Part shown: piece by piece, positions 1 to 11,842 of the stretch | Numbering within the stretch: position 1 is the first letter of the stretch | Layout: every line of letters starts with the position of its first letter | DNA from: Podocnemis expansa | Lineage: Eukaryota > Chordata > Testudines > Podocnemididae | Reading direction: 5' to 3' | Assembly (NCBI GenBank): GCA_007922195.1 | Contig: ML682013.1 | Span: 21,516,645 to 21,580,644 of the forward strand | DNA: 64,000 nt | Position numbers and translations under genes: made by a program | The notes under the pieces: model-generated | The model's database searches: none | Seen by the model: only the letters and a program-made list of their open reading frames with translations | Told to the model about the DNA's origin: nothing

Positions 1-65
1 AACAGCGAGTCTGGGGTGGGGCAGGCTGGCCCAGAGGCTGGGCTCTGCTCTCCTGCCCCACCCTG
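1..65. repeat. Edge fragment of GC-rich interspersed repeat
   Basis: The first bases resemble part of a GC-rich repeat seen again near 10.4, 28.1 and 42.2 kb. The shared wording is 'ggcccagaggctgggctctg' style tracts followed by 'ctcctgcccca'. The copy is cut by the window edge, so its full extent is unknown. I do not recognise the family, and the open frames across it look like by-products of high GC. Confidence 0.45.
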
Positions 66-261
66 TTACCAACGTTGCCCATTAACTCGGGGTCTGCTCA
101 TTTATTAGGGTCACTTCCTTGGGGGGGGGGGCTTGCAATTCTATTAGTGTACTGCTTGTGTCACTTGTGTCTGTGTGGAGCTTACTTCTCCCTTCTGCAA
201 ATCCCCCCCAATGGAACCAACCTTGCAGGACCTAAATTTCCCAAGACTGGGTTTCTAAGTG

Positions 262-512
262 CGACTGAGCGGACCGGGTCTATCAGCACTCTCAGCTAAC
301 CACTTATGCGTCCCTGAACTCAGCAGGCCGGGTTACACAGCACTTGTCTGCTGCTACCCTTATGTGCCCCTGTACCACACCAGACTAGACTGGAGTATGC
401 ATCTGAGCAGGCTGTGTTAAAACAGCACTTACAGCTGCCACCCTTATATGCCCCTGGATTCCACTGGCTGGGTCAAAGCAGCACTTTCAGCTGTCGCCCT
501 TATATGCCACAG
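262..512. repeat. Short minisatellite, about four degenerate units
   Basis: A block of the form 'cagcactttcagctg' followed by 'cccttatatgcccctg' recurs at about 285, 338, 423 and 479. Spacings are about 53, 85 and 56 bases, so one unit carries extra sequence. Units differ by many substitutions, which suggests an old array. No coding role is apparent. Confidence 0.6.
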
Positions 513-2712
513 GTTTAGCACACTGGTAACCTCTTAATGAGCAAACCTTACAAGGAATTGGGTGTCACAGGGATCTTTGGCTAGGTAAAAGGAGCATTGC
601 CGCAGAGCAATATAGGGAAGCCAATGTAAGGGGACTGATAGCCCCTTACTGAGAGTGAATGGGCCTTTTGATTGGCCACTCCCGCCTGGAAGCAGGACTC
701 TGAAACAGACAGCCCCAGGGCCACTGGGAGAGGCCAGTGTCCCAGGATGGCCTGATTGACTGAAAGTGCTCCCCCACCCCTGAGCTGAAACTGCAGGCTG
801 GACATGCCTTCTTTTCAGGCCCAGAGGAAAAAGAACTGTGTGTAAGCTCAAAAGTTTGTCTCTCTCACCAATAGATGGTGATCCAAAAAAGATACTATCT
901 CACTCCCCTTTTCTCTGTGCACTTTGACATTTTTAGATAGAATGTCATGTTGAAGAGCAATGTGGCAGGTGGGACTTTGTTGGATCTGAAATTTGTATGC
1001 TTTCTATTATGGGCATACCATAGAGGCCTTGATTAAGTCCTTGCATTATATGCTGAAGTACTGTAGTAGAAGTGTGAGTGGAGGGTACAATGTAGCATGA
1101 TATAGTTGCTTCCAATGGTGCCTGGTGAAAAGGAGGTAAGGTACAGAATATGTGCATGTGTGAACACAGTCTTCAGCGTATTCTTGAGCATGCAGAGACA
1201 TGTAGTTATGAAGCATTGCCTTCACTCCTCTTACCAGAATGAAGAAATTTAACACTTTCATAACAGGTATTACTAATTCATGCAGAGTTGGATCCCCTTA
1301 GTGTCTTCTACCTCGATCATCATTTTTCACGTGGAATTTACACACACAGAATTCTGCATCTTACCTGTGCAGGAAGATGTTCATAATGGAATTATAGCTG
1401 TAACTAATTTTCCAGAGAACACCTTTATAATTTAGTTATAAACCATATAATACGAGTTCAGCGTAATCTTTAGCAGTGGTAATTTAGAAATCTATTAATT
1501 ATTTATTGTGTATTTTCAATGGACCTCTGCTGTACTTCACTATGGAGTCCCAGTTTATGATAGAGCCTCCATTTGTACCCCTCCCACCTCTCTGCACAGA
1601 ACAGGAGGGTTCCCAGAACTGCCCCCAGCTATCCTGGGAAGGGTGAAGTCTACCTGTTGGGGGGAGTGTGAGGCCTGGAGAGGAGCATAAATGCAAGCTT
1701 GTCTCTGTCTCCACCCCCACCACTAACCTGCTACGCGTCACACATATCTCCAGCCCCACAGCCCAGTGTTGGCTCAGATGGGGGCTTCCTGACTAAGCCA
1801 GGCATTTATGTCGCACAGAGGGGGTGGAACACACGAGAGGGAGAAGCTACCCCTCAGTCTCCTGTGCCCTCCACCTGTCGTGAAGGTCCTGACTAGTGCC
1901 CTGTACTTACCCACTGCTCTAGCCCCACAGCCCAGTGCCACTGTGGAGAGGATGGCCTCAACTGCCTGCCTGTGGGAGGCGAGGGGCACCATCCTAGTCC
2001 TTTAGGATGTGCAGGAGGCAGCGGGCACTGGAGGGGCGGGGAAGGCCTTTAGAGGGGCCAATAGCCTCTACACCCCACCTTGATTGTCTCTCTTGGTACA
2101 ACACTACTTAATACTTGTATTTAATAAATATGCTGATTTCCTTTCTATTTTCATCTGGATTTATGACGTATGGTTAAAAAGGGTGGCATAAAAACCCATA
2201 GAAAAGCATAATACAACAAAGAAAGTAAATAGATACCATCAGGACAACTATGTGTAATGTTTAAACCCATCCATGCTCATTTCCCAAACTAATCCGTGAT
2301 GTTTTCCTTTGAAAGGGGAAAGAATATATTATTTTACAGGGATTGTGTTGTGGCTATATGCATAGGGGATAAACAACCTTGATCATAGGAAAATATTAAA
2401 TATTATCCATATTTAAGAACAGTGCATATCTTACACTAAAACCTAGCAGAGCACCCTGTTGCTATGCTGATTGGCACCACACATCTACATACTCAAGATT
2501 TTTTACACCACTCCTACTACATATTTAACATATTGAGGAAAATATTCTGCTAAATATAGTATTTAAGACCATGTTCTAGAAATGGCTTGTGTTCGTTTAT
2601 GATTGCAGTGATTAACATTGGTAATGTATTATTGGAGAGAAAAAAAACATCACAATGAAAGGGCTAAGAGGACACAATTTGGTGAGAGACCTGGGAAGAA
2701 AGGATACTAATA
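513..2712. other. No gene recognised; one local duplication
   Basis: No exon, RNA gene or familiar repeat was found. Two GC-rich stretches near 1740-1770 and 1915-1940 both contain 'agccccacagcccagtg', a local duplication about 165 bases apart. Short open frames on both strands here show no recognisable domain. Confidence 0.4.
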
Positions 2713-3062
2713 GGCTGTGTTCAGACGTGAGTTTTATTTTGAAACAACAGCCGTTGTTTCAAAATAAAATTTCTCATGTCCACACGACGTACCGTTATTT
2801 CGAAACAACGGGACCTGTTGTTTTGAAATAATGGCCGTTGTTTCGAAACCGTTAAACCTAGCAGGAAATCAAAACAGCTGTTTAGAAACAACATGTCTGA
2901 ACAGCCTTATTTCAAAATAACTATTTCGAAATAACAACTGTTTTGAAAGCAGGCTTTCCCTTAATTTGAATTAACATTTTCTTAATTCAAATTAACTTAT
3001 TTCAAAATAACTCATTTAGAAATAACTTATTTCAAAATAAAAGTTTACATGTGAACATAGCC
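2713..3062. mobile_element. MITE-like inverted-repeat element rich in TTTCGAAA palindromes
   Basis: The ends are inverted copies: left 'ggctgtgttcagacgtg', right reading 'catgtgaacatagcc'. Between them a palindromic core of the type 'atttcgaaataa' recurs many times in both orientations. A possible short target duplication 'ata' flanks both ends. It has no coding capacity, so it would be a non-autonomous DNA transposon. The superfamily is not assigned; a Harbinger-like or unclassified MITE would fit. Confidence 0.6.
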
Positions 3063-3170
3063 ATAGGGTAACAGAAGAAAAGTTAGCTTAAAAATAAAAA
3101 TAAAAAATAAAAACCATATTTAAACAATTTGTCTGCTCCCAATTAGCTATACCAAAGTGAAGTCAGCTAG

Positions 3171-3603
3171 ATTCATAGATGCTATGGCTAGAAAGGACCA
3201 CTTGATATATATGTTGTGACCATGTGCTATTGTGATCATACAGTATATTGATATTGAGGTCATGCCTCTATATAACAGGCCACAGAACTTCCCCAAAATA
3301 ACTCCAAGTATATATTTTTTAGAAAAACATCCCATTTAGATTTTTAAAAAAATCCATCACAACCTTTCACAAATTGCTCCAATGGTCAATTACTCTCACA
3401 GTTAAAAGTTTCACCTTATTTCCTGTCTCATTTTGTCTAGATTCAAACTTCCAGCCATTGGACAATATTATACCTTTCTCTACTAGACTGAAGAATCCCT
3501 TGTCAAATATTTGTTCTTATTGACTGTAATCAAGTCACACCTTAAGTGTTTTTCTGTTAAATTAAACAGGTTGAGCTACTGGAGCCTATCATCATATGGC
3601 ATG
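3171..3603 (-). mobile_element. CR1 LINE 3'-end fragment
   Basis: The sequence starts with an 'attcatagat' tract and runs through the 'ggccacagaacttcccc' and 'ttgagctactggagcctat' stretches I recognise from reverse-oriented CR1 tails in birds, turtles and crocodilians. CR1 3' ends carry ATTCTATG-type repeats, so the element reads on the minus strand. It stops abruptly at 3603, where an LTR-like sequence begins. Confidence 0.7.
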
Positions 3604-4240
3604 TGTAGCAAAGTGGAGTGGCCGCCCTCTGAGCGGGACACCGAAGTAGGGCCATACTTTCTCTACTGGACAAAGCAGGGAATGACTGAGCCACAGGCCT
3701 GGAAGCCGAGGGGCGAAGCCAAGAGAGGATAAGGCAGTATAAAGAATGTGCTGGAGGACTCGGTTCAGAGGGCACCACCAAGGGAGCCAGATGTCCCTGG
3801 GGTGCTGCCAAAGTCCGCACATGCCAAGGACTCAAACAGCCCCAAGGATGGTTCCCTTAGCCCCTGGGAAAACCTGGTCCTGCAGGGTTCCCTATATTTT
3901 ACTGCAGGGGAAACCTGGGGGGAAGTCTCTAGAGCAACCAGAACAGAAAACCTGGAGGAGCTGCCCTCTTCTGAAGAACCCAATGAACTTGGGAAACTGC
4001 CCCCTGCCAAAAAGTCCTGTAACTTCAAGGAATTGTCTCCTGCAGAAGAATACTGAGAGCTGCCAGACCTACCACCGGCTGACAATGAGGTCCTGGTTGG
4101 CTTGTCACTAGCCATGCACCCCGATGACCCAGAAGACATTCCAAGGTTCCTGGGTCTAGGGTAGGAGGATGCAGCCCAAGGAGAGAGGACAATCATCTGC
4201 CTAGGTTTGAAACTGATTGGTCAGCGTGTTGTGGCCAGAC
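3604..4240 (+). mobile_element. LTR-like sequence beginning TGTAGC
   Basis: It begins with 'tgtagcaaagtggagtggcc' directly at the CR1 break, which suggests insertion into that CR1. The start resembles the LTR at 58207, which opens 'gtgtagcaac'. The right end is not defined and no target duplication was found. The two overlapping frames at about 3746-4111 look like GC-driven open frames. Ty3/gypsy origin is plausible but unproven. Confidence 0.4.
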
Positions 4241-4514
4241 CACCCCTGAATCAGTGGCTGATCCCTCAGTCACTAGTTGGGCCTTGGGCTGGGATGCAGT
4301 GGTGCTCTGTGGGCCTCTGCCCCCTCCCTCACCCTGCCGCATACCCATCCAGCACCTAGCGAGCTCCTTTTCCTGGAGCCTGATTGCAAGGGACTCCTTT
4401 CTCTGCCTGGCAGGAGTGTTGCTGGATAAGGGTCAGGGCCCAGGCCCACCCCACCTCCCACCTTGTGGCCCCAATCCTGTTCCGTGGCCTGATCTGGCCC
4501 CAGTGGCAGCAGAA

Positions 4515-4770
4515 TGGGCCAGATCCAGCTCCGAGACACTTGCCAGCAAGCGGCAGGAGCCTCAGAGCTACTGTCTGCAAGTGGAAGGAGCCATCTCTGA
4601 GCCTCCTGCCACTTGCAGGCAGCAGCAGGAGCCAACTCCAGCTTCACAACTCCTGCCGCTTGCCAGCAGGTGGCTTGGAGCCAGAGCTGACTCCTGCCAC
4701 TGCCAGCAAGTGGCAAGAACTGGCTCCGAGCTTCCTGACACTTGCCTCTTGCTGCTTGCCGGCAAGTGTC
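4515..4770. repeat. Tandem array of palindromic units (CCACTTGC...GCAAGTGG)
   Basis: Units of the type 'cctgccacttgcc' followed by 'agcaagtggcagg' repeat several times with spacers containing 'gagctg' and 'ctccag'. Each unit is itself an inverted repeat, so either strand could fold into small hairpins. The array lies in a GC-rich block (4254-4895) whose long frames on both strands are explained by this repetition. Confidence 0.55.
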
Positions 4771-5070
4771 CCAGAGCTGGATCCAGCCCCTTCTGCTGTG
4801 CTGCCAGCCAGGCACAGCAGGAGGGAGATGCAGCGCCCATGCCCTGCTGGCCCCAGCTCAGCAACCCCCCCACTGCCCTGGTCTTGAGATGGTAACAAGT
4901 AATGCTCCCTCTAAGCTGATGCAGCTGAGCAAGTTATGGATGCAGCCAGCTAAGCTAGTTCCCTGCCAGTTCCCTGACACCCACTGGTCCCCTTCCCCAC
5001 TGCCCACTGGCTTCCCAAGGGCATTCATAACTTGCTCAGATGCATCATACGCTTACAGGGGGTGGTAATG

Positions 5071-5197
5071 GGTTGCAGCACCCCCTGCTGCTGATGCTGC
5101 AAGACTGGAATGCATTACTCAAAGATGTAATTGTTTGGTCATGGGCATAAATGATTTATTTTAACCACGTACAAGAAAAAGAGTTTGAAAACCACTG
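5071..5197. mobile_element. Right-end fragment of hAT-type MITE
   Basis: It ends in 'gagtttgaaaaccactg', the hAT-style terminus found in full at 24399-24578 and 45043-45229. Internal words ('gactggaatgca', 'gtcatgggcata') also match the 24.4-kb copy. The left half is not recognisable, so the copy is truncated or rearranged. Confidence 0.6.
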
Positions 5198-6410
5198 TTA
5201 GAACACTTTAGAAATCATGCTTCCATAGCATGCAGTGCCATACCTGTAGGCAAGTCCTCAGCTTGCCAAATGATATCATTGTTATTGGTTACTGTTTTAT
5301 ATTGCTGTTATGTCCATAGATGTGATTAAGAAAATGCCTTATTTGTGAACTAAAGATCCCAACCATTTGCACCATAATATTAAAGCTTATAAGATTATTT
5401 CAAAATGCTCTTTGTCAGAATTTGTATTTCTATAGCTATCTAAATGCATTTCCTCTTTGTAAGAGTTGGGGTTAATAGTCCTTGTCCTTTCTGAAACTGT
5501 TTCTTTCAACTGCAGTCTGGTTTTTACCTTCCTTTTCTCCAGCATGCTAGTGAATCAGTATGTTGTTGGAGCTCTTATATGTTCATGATCTGAATGATCT
5601 GAAAAGTTCATCACATGGTGACTGCTAAAAAGTTGCATGTTTCCTGGGAAGATCCCAGGGTGCAGTAGACATCACAGTCTCACTCATTCACTTTATTTGC
5701 TTGTGGAGTCCACAGACCTTCTCAAAGCTTCCTCTGCTAGAATTGTCTTTGTGTGATGCATTCTACATTAATTTAATCAAAACACAAATCCAGTTCCCAG
5801 TGGTTATAGAAGTAGCATTTTAAAACATTAGAATGGTGAGTGGTTTTCACTTGTACCCCGAAGTTCAAATTACTGGTCTGGGGATGATCTTAAATAACTT
5901 GATTAAAAAATGAGAGATGCAAACCAAATTCACAGAATCAGAAATTGAGTAGGGGAAAAAGACAGGATATGAATCATGTTTAGGAATGACAAAGACATGA
6001 GGGCAAGAAGAGTGACAGAGAACAGATCCATAACCTGCTGTTTTATAATAGAATAATTTTAGTATCAAGGGGCTGTTTAAGAAGCTATGATCAACTGACT
6101 TTGCAGTCTAGATCATTTTGTTTGAGCTCAGAAAGAAGAAATAAAAGTAAAAAAGATGTTTCTCTCTCCTTCTGTTTACCATAAAAATTTTGCAGTTGAG
6201 AAGCAAAAGCCTGCTTTTTGTTCAGTCTAAACATATTGCCCTATCATCTCAGTGACAGAAAATGGTATTTTCTTTTGCTTCTACCCATTAATCTCTGTGT
6301 ATTAAGTATTTACAGATAATTTTTAAAAAGATAACGCTAGTTCCTCAGCTGGGATAAATAGGCATAGTTCCACAAAATTCAAATTTTGTAGAAGGACTCA
6401 GTAATCATAA
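5198..6410. other. AT-rich sequence, nothing recognised
   Basis: I see no exon, tRNA or familiar repeat in this stretch. Open frames are short and on both strands without domains. It would fit intron or intergenic DNA. Confidence 0.35.
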
Positions 6411-6414
6411 CAGT

Positions 6415-6575
6415 AATAAGTACTTTGCAGTCATATAATGACTTTCCATCTAAGTATCTGAAAACACTTTACTGTATGTATATATAAAAAGTAAAACATC
6501 CATTTCCTTTGTGAGGTAGGTAAGTGTCTTTGCTCATTTACAGAGGAGAAAACTGAAAAAGTCACACCCAAATTG
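6415..6575 (+). mobile_element. MIR/L2-type SINE fragment
   Basis: The sequence runs through 'gaggtaggtaagtgtctt', 'catttacagaggagaaaact' and 'gtcacac'. This is the order and wording of the conserved 3' part of MIR (CORE-SINE/L2-tail) elements. The 5' part is degenerate. MIR copies in amniotes are ancient, which fits its decay. Confidence 0.6.
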
Positions 6576-6587
6576 GTCTGAAATCAG

Positions 6588-6665
6588 TAAGGTGAAATAC
6601 ACTAGAGACAAATGCAAGGTGCTTAATAAGGAAAAATCAAAGGTATGATCACAAAACAGGAAATG
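6588..6665 (+). mobile_element. CR1 pol fragment (short)
   Basis: In frame it reads as MKYTRDKCKVLNK after small shifts, the equivalent of the conserved K-[FY]-x-[RK]-DKCKV segment near the end of the CR1 reverse transcriptase. It is under 100 bases long and breaks at a GC-rich patch near 6680. Confidence 0.45.
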
Positions 6666-6669
6666 GTAG

Positions 6670-9243
6670 GTGGTAGTACTTTCCTCACCAGCTGCCCGCG
6701 CAGCCTCCCCTAACCTGCCTGCGTGCCTGGCCACTAGCTCCCCCAACAGTATTCCTATGTCTTTCCTTAAGACTTCTTGCTTAACAATATATTACATATT
6801 TTTAGGGACATTTTCTATAACTCCTGCTTCTGTGCAATGTTTGATTTGTTTGGTCAGCTATGTAATACATTTAAGTAAAGGTATTAATTCTTTTGATTGC
6901 CATGTCTCTGTAACTGGGAGGTGTAGGAGGGAGGTAGTGAGCTGAATTGGGCCTATTACTTCATGAGCACATTGAAAAGATCTCCAGGCACAGATGAAAA
7001 GACCAGGCATGCAGAAGTCTATGACTAAGTCAGCTGAAGATTGTCTCAGATTTGTGGGGGTAACTATCAAGTTCTGAGGTACTCTAAACACTTATTGTAT
7101 TTGAATGTACTTATGACTAATAAGTGAATACTTCTGATAAAGGTAATTCCAATAAGAATTGTTAGAGAATATGATTTTGACTTGGCTGTGCCAGTCAGAT
7201 AGCAGGTATTAATACTGCATTGCTTTGGTTTATATCCTGATAATGACTCACAGAGACTGAAAGGTCCTGGGTCAAAGAACGTTGGGTACCAGATGGGGGA
7301 GATGAGGACTTGAACTGGAGATGCAAACTTACTGCCTTACCAGGGCAGATTGCTTATCTGCAGTCATGAGTCAGCATGCAAGCAACAGCAACCTATCATT
7401 AAGCAGAGCTTCCATCAGATTTCCACAAATCCAGAACAGCTGCAGCTTAGTCTGAACAACATTACTACCTGGCCAGGAACCCTCCTTCTGCTTTGTAGTG
7501 CATCCAGCTTCAGTGACCCTCAGCCCCTTCCTTATCTTTCCTTGCCTGAGCCCCATCCCAGTATTGTTGCTCTGCACTAGCCTTGCTTCAGTCATTTTGC
7601 TGGCTCACTCCAGCTTTACATCTGCCTTCTGATTCCTCCATTCCCTCTCCATTCCTGGCTATCCCTTGTCTTCTAACTATTGGGCTTCAACATTTGGCCT
7701 GCATCTGGGCTCTGGCTTTGGTACTGACCTGACTTTTCTTTGGACCACAACCAGCTGGCTTAGACTTCTGGTCTATACCTGTGCTCTAGCTCCAGTTCCA
7801 GTTCTTGTTTATCAATGGTAGGGGCTTGACTCTGATCTCAGTTTTGACCCCTTGTTTCCTGGATTGTCTCCAGATATCAGTTTCAGAACAACCTTGGCCC
7901 AGGCTACATCAAGCTGCAACCAATGCTCCAACCACTAGCCTATTATCAGAAGCAGTGGCTGATCCAGGGATGACTACCCTATTTGCTAAGCTAAACATTA
8001 TGAGGTAAGTCCTCCTCCTCTAGCTGTTTTCTGTGGAGTATGGTGGCCTCTGAGCACACCTACCAGACTGGCAGATTAGGTAAAGGTGCAACTATCTTCC
8101 CCCGGTCTGTGGATCATGCTGGGGCACGGGAGTCTGGTCGAACAGGGAGGTCAGGTAACAGTGCATATGCCCAAAACCAAAAGAAAAAAAAGGTACAGAG
8201 GGGAGTTTTGATACAAAAATGTGCACACTGAGTGAGTTTAGACACTTACAAGTTATGCAGTAGCTGAGCAGAAGTTTTGAAGGTTTGTGAATGCCAATGG
8301 GACCTAAGACCGGGACCTAGATGCCTAAAGTGACAGTTAGGCTAGTCCTGTGTATCAAAGTTTTTGAAAAGACAACAGCAAACCCCTTTGTTGTTGTTGT
8401 TGTTGTGGTTGTTAATCCCAACTTGCTATTTCATTAACTAAGATAACTTGACTTAGTATCTTCTCAGGAAAAAAATCAAAAGCAGCCCTACAAAGGAAGT
8501 TTAAATAGAGAACATGCAAATCCTCATAAGCTAACATTCTGAAAGCATAATTTAAAAAAGATGGGAAGAGTTCTATGGTAGTTTATAAAAATATCCTACC
8601 CAGTAAACATCTAAATAAAATGCACAAAACCTGGTATTTACATATGTATTAGACACAGGCCCCAGTGTCCTTGTTAACTCAAGGGAAAATGCAGGATTCA
8701 GGCCCTTACACAATAAAATATTCTGATATGTGTTCAAAGCACTTAGGAGCACTCTAAATATGCATTAATGAATTAAAATTGATAAAAGCTGAACAAAAAT
8801 GGTTGTATTTTTCCAGATGGCACACAATTTATACAATTTACACAAAGGGTTTGAACTGAAAAATGGAAGCTGGAAGGTGAAACTTTCAGGAACTAGATTG
8901 CTTTCAGAAGAATTGCCATGGTAACTGCATCTGTGATAAACATTGTAGGCCGTTCACTCTCTTAATCATTGATGGATTCAGAATGCAAATAAAATTTTCT
9001 TAAGGAGTAGGAAACAGAGCCTTCCCTACTCTGTGTTGCACCTAGCTCCTTTTCCTCTGCCACTTTCCTGGTCTTGAGCACTCTCATGTTGCCCCTGTAC
9101 CCCATCCAATGCTCCCCCCTCTGCAACTGGCTTCACACACACATTCCCCCCCCGCTGCTCCATACCCAACCCCTGGCAGTTTGCTCTGCACATACTCCCC
9201 ACCAGCTCTGTGCTCTCCCACCCACACTGCCAAGTTTCTAGCC
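6670..9243. other. No gene recognised; contains a short TTG microsatellite
   Basis: Nothing here resembles an exon or RNA gene. A (TTG)n run lies at about 8388-8406. Around 7500-8000 the sequence is C/T-rich with no detectable repeat family. Small open frames lack domains. Confidence 0.35.
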
Positions 9244-9413
9244 CAGGGGTCTCAAACTCAAATCACCACGAGGGCCACATGAAGACTAGTACTTTAGCCT
9301 GAGGACTGCATCACTGAAAGCTTTTCATACAACGATATTGCAAATATCAGTAACAATAGTGTCATTGTGGGCCACAGGAAACAGCTTTAGGGGCTGCATG
9401 TTTGAGACCCCTG
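9244..9413. mobile_element. hAT MITE, 170 bp, perfect 8-bp TSD
   Basis: The element starts 'caggggtctcaaactc' and ends 'gtttgagacccctg', exact terminal inverted repeats over about 14 bases. The flanks are 'ttctagcc' on both sides (9236-9243 and 9414-9421), a perfect 8-bp target duplication as expected of hAT transposition. It has no coding capacity, so it depended on a transposase supplied elsewhere. Confidence 0.88.
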
Positions 9414-9486
9414 TTCTAGCCCTTCAATCTCTCTGCCTCATGCTCAGTCCTGAGCTCAGAACCAGAAAGGAAAACCAGCTTTAAAG

Positions 9487-9801
9487 CAGGGGTATCAAAC
9501 TCACAAGCCACATGCATCCCCTAAAGTTATTTTCTATGGCCTGCAATGACACTTAGAGTTTCCCAAATAATTGATAATGCAAAATGTAAAGTGTGTTTCT
9601 TACTTAATCTTTGCCTTCCTGATGATACCTCCATCTTAGATGGAAGTAATTCTTACTTACTTGCTCTTGGCATACATATGTTTCTCTTCATTTTCACTAT
9701 ACTTTGTAGCATTGTATGAAAAGGTTTCAGTGGTGTGGCCCTCAGGCTAACGTACTAGTCCTTATGCAACCCTTGCAGTGATTCGAGCTTGAGACACCCT
9801 G
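9487..9801. mobile_element. hAT MITE, 315 bp, perfect 8-bp TSD
   Basis: It starts 'caggggtatcaaactc' and ends 'gcttgagacaccctg', imperfect inverted repeats of the same type as the neighbour at 9244. 'ctttaaag' flanks both ends (9479-9486 and 9802-9809), a perfect 8-bp duplication. The interior talks of the same family: 'ggcctgcaatgacac' and a right half close to the reverse complement of the left. It is non-autonomous. Confidence 0.87.
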
Positions 9802-9989
9802 CTTTAAAGAATCATCTCTACCAGGGGAGAGGCAATTCTGGGGATCACAGACCTCATCCTCCACCTGTGGCTTCACTTCCCCAGGAACTCACAAATACCT
9901 GGATCTAATCCCCACCTCCCCCTGGTGTGACATTCTGCACTGCAGTTTGGACTAATGTATTGCTGTGTCATCCCAAACCCTCACTCCTG

Positions 9990-11150
9990 GAGTCCGTCTT
10001 ACTCTGTCCTGATACATGAACCCCTACTCCTAGAAATTTCACACACAACCTTCTGCAAGCAAGCTGCTCTCAGCTCGGTGAGTGTGTGCTTCTGGGCAAC
10101 CGCTCATGGGATTATACAATAGAATGACCCAGCCAACACCCCCGTCCCAGATACAACCCTAGGGATTTCCACCATGCAACATTCAGTGCCACCCACTGCA
10201 CATTGCAAGCTCCCTGGTTTGTAAATTTATCAAAGAAATTGATATGCATCAGCCTTGTTACTTCAAAATGGCGTCTCATATACATTAAACCACATCCATT
10301 GCTTCAGAACAAACAAATCTATTAAGTTCAGAAAAATTTTAAGTGATTATAAAGCAGAGGAAAGCTTGTTTGTTTTCCCTTCTTATCATGCTCCTTTGTC
10401 CCCCCTCCTTCAGACAGGGCCATTCCCTAGGTGGGGGCAGGGTGTGGGGCCAATCAGCCTGTGAGGGTCCTGCCCCTCCTCTGGGCCAGCCACTCTGCAC
10501 CGGGGGCGGGGGGGGGGGCAGAGGCCAGGCTCCTCGCTCCTGCCCTGCCTCTGGGCCAACCCTCCCTACCCCCAGGGTGGAACAGCCAGCCCAGGGGAGG
10601 GTTGGGAGAGCACAGCCCAGCCTCTGGGCCAGCCTACTGTGCCCCTGGACTGGTCGTTCTGCACTCCTGCCCTGGTCCTGCTGCCTTCGGTGGGGGCGGA
10701 AGACAGCACAGCAGTGGGGGGACAGGGGTTGGGCCCCCCGCTACTGTGCTCACAGCGGGACAGTGCAGGGCCCACAGAACAGCAGGGCAAGGGGCAATCT
10801 CCTCTCCACCCCAAGGATGGCTCTGCCTTCAGCGTTAGGTAACAAACTGTATTTGTGCATGATTTTCTCCTCTGTGATTCTTTGTGGATTTGCTTGTTGA
10901 TGTTTGGATTGCTCCTTTGTTCTTGTAATGCTAAGCTGGCTTGTTCTATATAAGTCTTTACGAGCTGTGAATGGCCTTACCGTGCTGTAGAGTTTTGCCT
11001 ACAAGTGCCTCAAATCATGAGCCAAATGTTTGAAAAGATTATACAGCAAAACGTCATAACCACACACCTGTCACTGCAACCAACATGCCACAATAACTAT
11101 AATGGTCAGTATGCCATAAGTATTCGAAAAACATCTTATATGACTTATCT
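9990..11150 (-). mobile_element. LTR-like element split by a GC-rich repeat
   Basis: The outer parts match the copy at about 40640-41460 in order and orientation. Shared words include 'actcatgggattat', 'ttttaagtgatt' and 'agaggaaa', and the right parts align around 'taactataatggtcagt'. A 'tattaag'-type motif reads as an AATAAA-like polyadenylation signal on the minus strand, so I place the LTR on that strand. GC-rich sequence interrupts it at about 10385-10845. Exact ends and TSD were not found. ERV origin is inferred from structure only. Confidence 0.5.
10385..10845. repeat. GC-rich interspersed repeat inside an LTR
   Basis: It shares tracts such as 'cctctgggccagccactctg' and 'gcccagcctctgggccagcc' with sequence near 42.2-42.6 kb and, less closely, 28.1-28.5 kb. 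The LTR reads on either side of it, so it arrived after the LTR. Frames up to 185 codons on both strands overlap and are Pro/Gly/Ala-rich; I treat them as artefacts. Confidence 0.5.
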
Positions 11151-11696
11151 TGCATTAAACTAGGAGTTAGAGACCAAGAAGAGCCATTTTTAAAAATTCC
11201 TTCAATAACCAGAGCTGCAATGGGTATAGCCCACTGGTGCAGGGAGCTGGGAGCAGGGTCTTGCTGCAGGGTCCCCTGGTGGGAGGAAGGCGTGGCATTG
11301 GGAGTGGGCTCTTGGTTCCTCTCCCTCATGCCATTTTCTCTGCAGGCTGGGGCTGCTTGGTGCCTGGGGTTCTAGGAGGACAGCAAACATGAGGGGCCAA
11401 TGAGGTGCACAGGGTCACATCACCATTCAAATTTGGTCTGGCTATCACATCTGGACAGAGATGAAACTGTTCACCACAGGGTGAAACCTGAACTGCTGGG
11501 TACGCTTAGCTCTTTATCCTGGGATGCCTTTAGCATTGCTTTCCTCCCCAGATGCAAAGCATGAAAAGTCACTCCCAGCTGAATACATGGACACTGTGCC
11601 CAGCCATCCATGTAGCACATACAAGCCAACACCCATGTTACTCAGTCCCAGACTTGTGTCCTAAAAATGTGCTGCTTCTTCAACCACTGCTTCCAT

Positions 11697-11842
11697 CATT
11701 CAGTTTTAGGTGTCTACATGCCACAATGCACAACTGGTTGGAAACTTTTAGCCCCAGCCGGTCAGAGCAGTGTCAGCGGCCAACGCCCCCTCTGGCCACT
11801 CCCATGACTATATACAGATGGTCCCAACCTGGGCCCCCTCAG
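11697..11842 (+). repeat. Left inverted terminal repeat of the DIRS element
   Basis: The block begins 'cattcagttttaggtgtct' and ends near 'gggccccctcag'. Its reverse complement is found at 17184-17330. Shared stretches include 'ggttggaaacttttagcc' and 'gccccctctggccactccc'. A 'ctatatacag' stretch matches 'ctatatatag' in the other copy and could be a TATA-type promoter element inside the repeat. Confidence 0.8.

Noticed and set aside
4254..4895. 213- and 167-codon plus frames and a 180-codon minus frame
   Set aside because: All overlap the palindromic tandem array and high GC; no domain, and the frames compete with each other.
10343..10900. 185-codon plus frame
   Set aside because: It starts in an LTR and runs through a GC-rich repeat, so it cannot be one ancestral gene.
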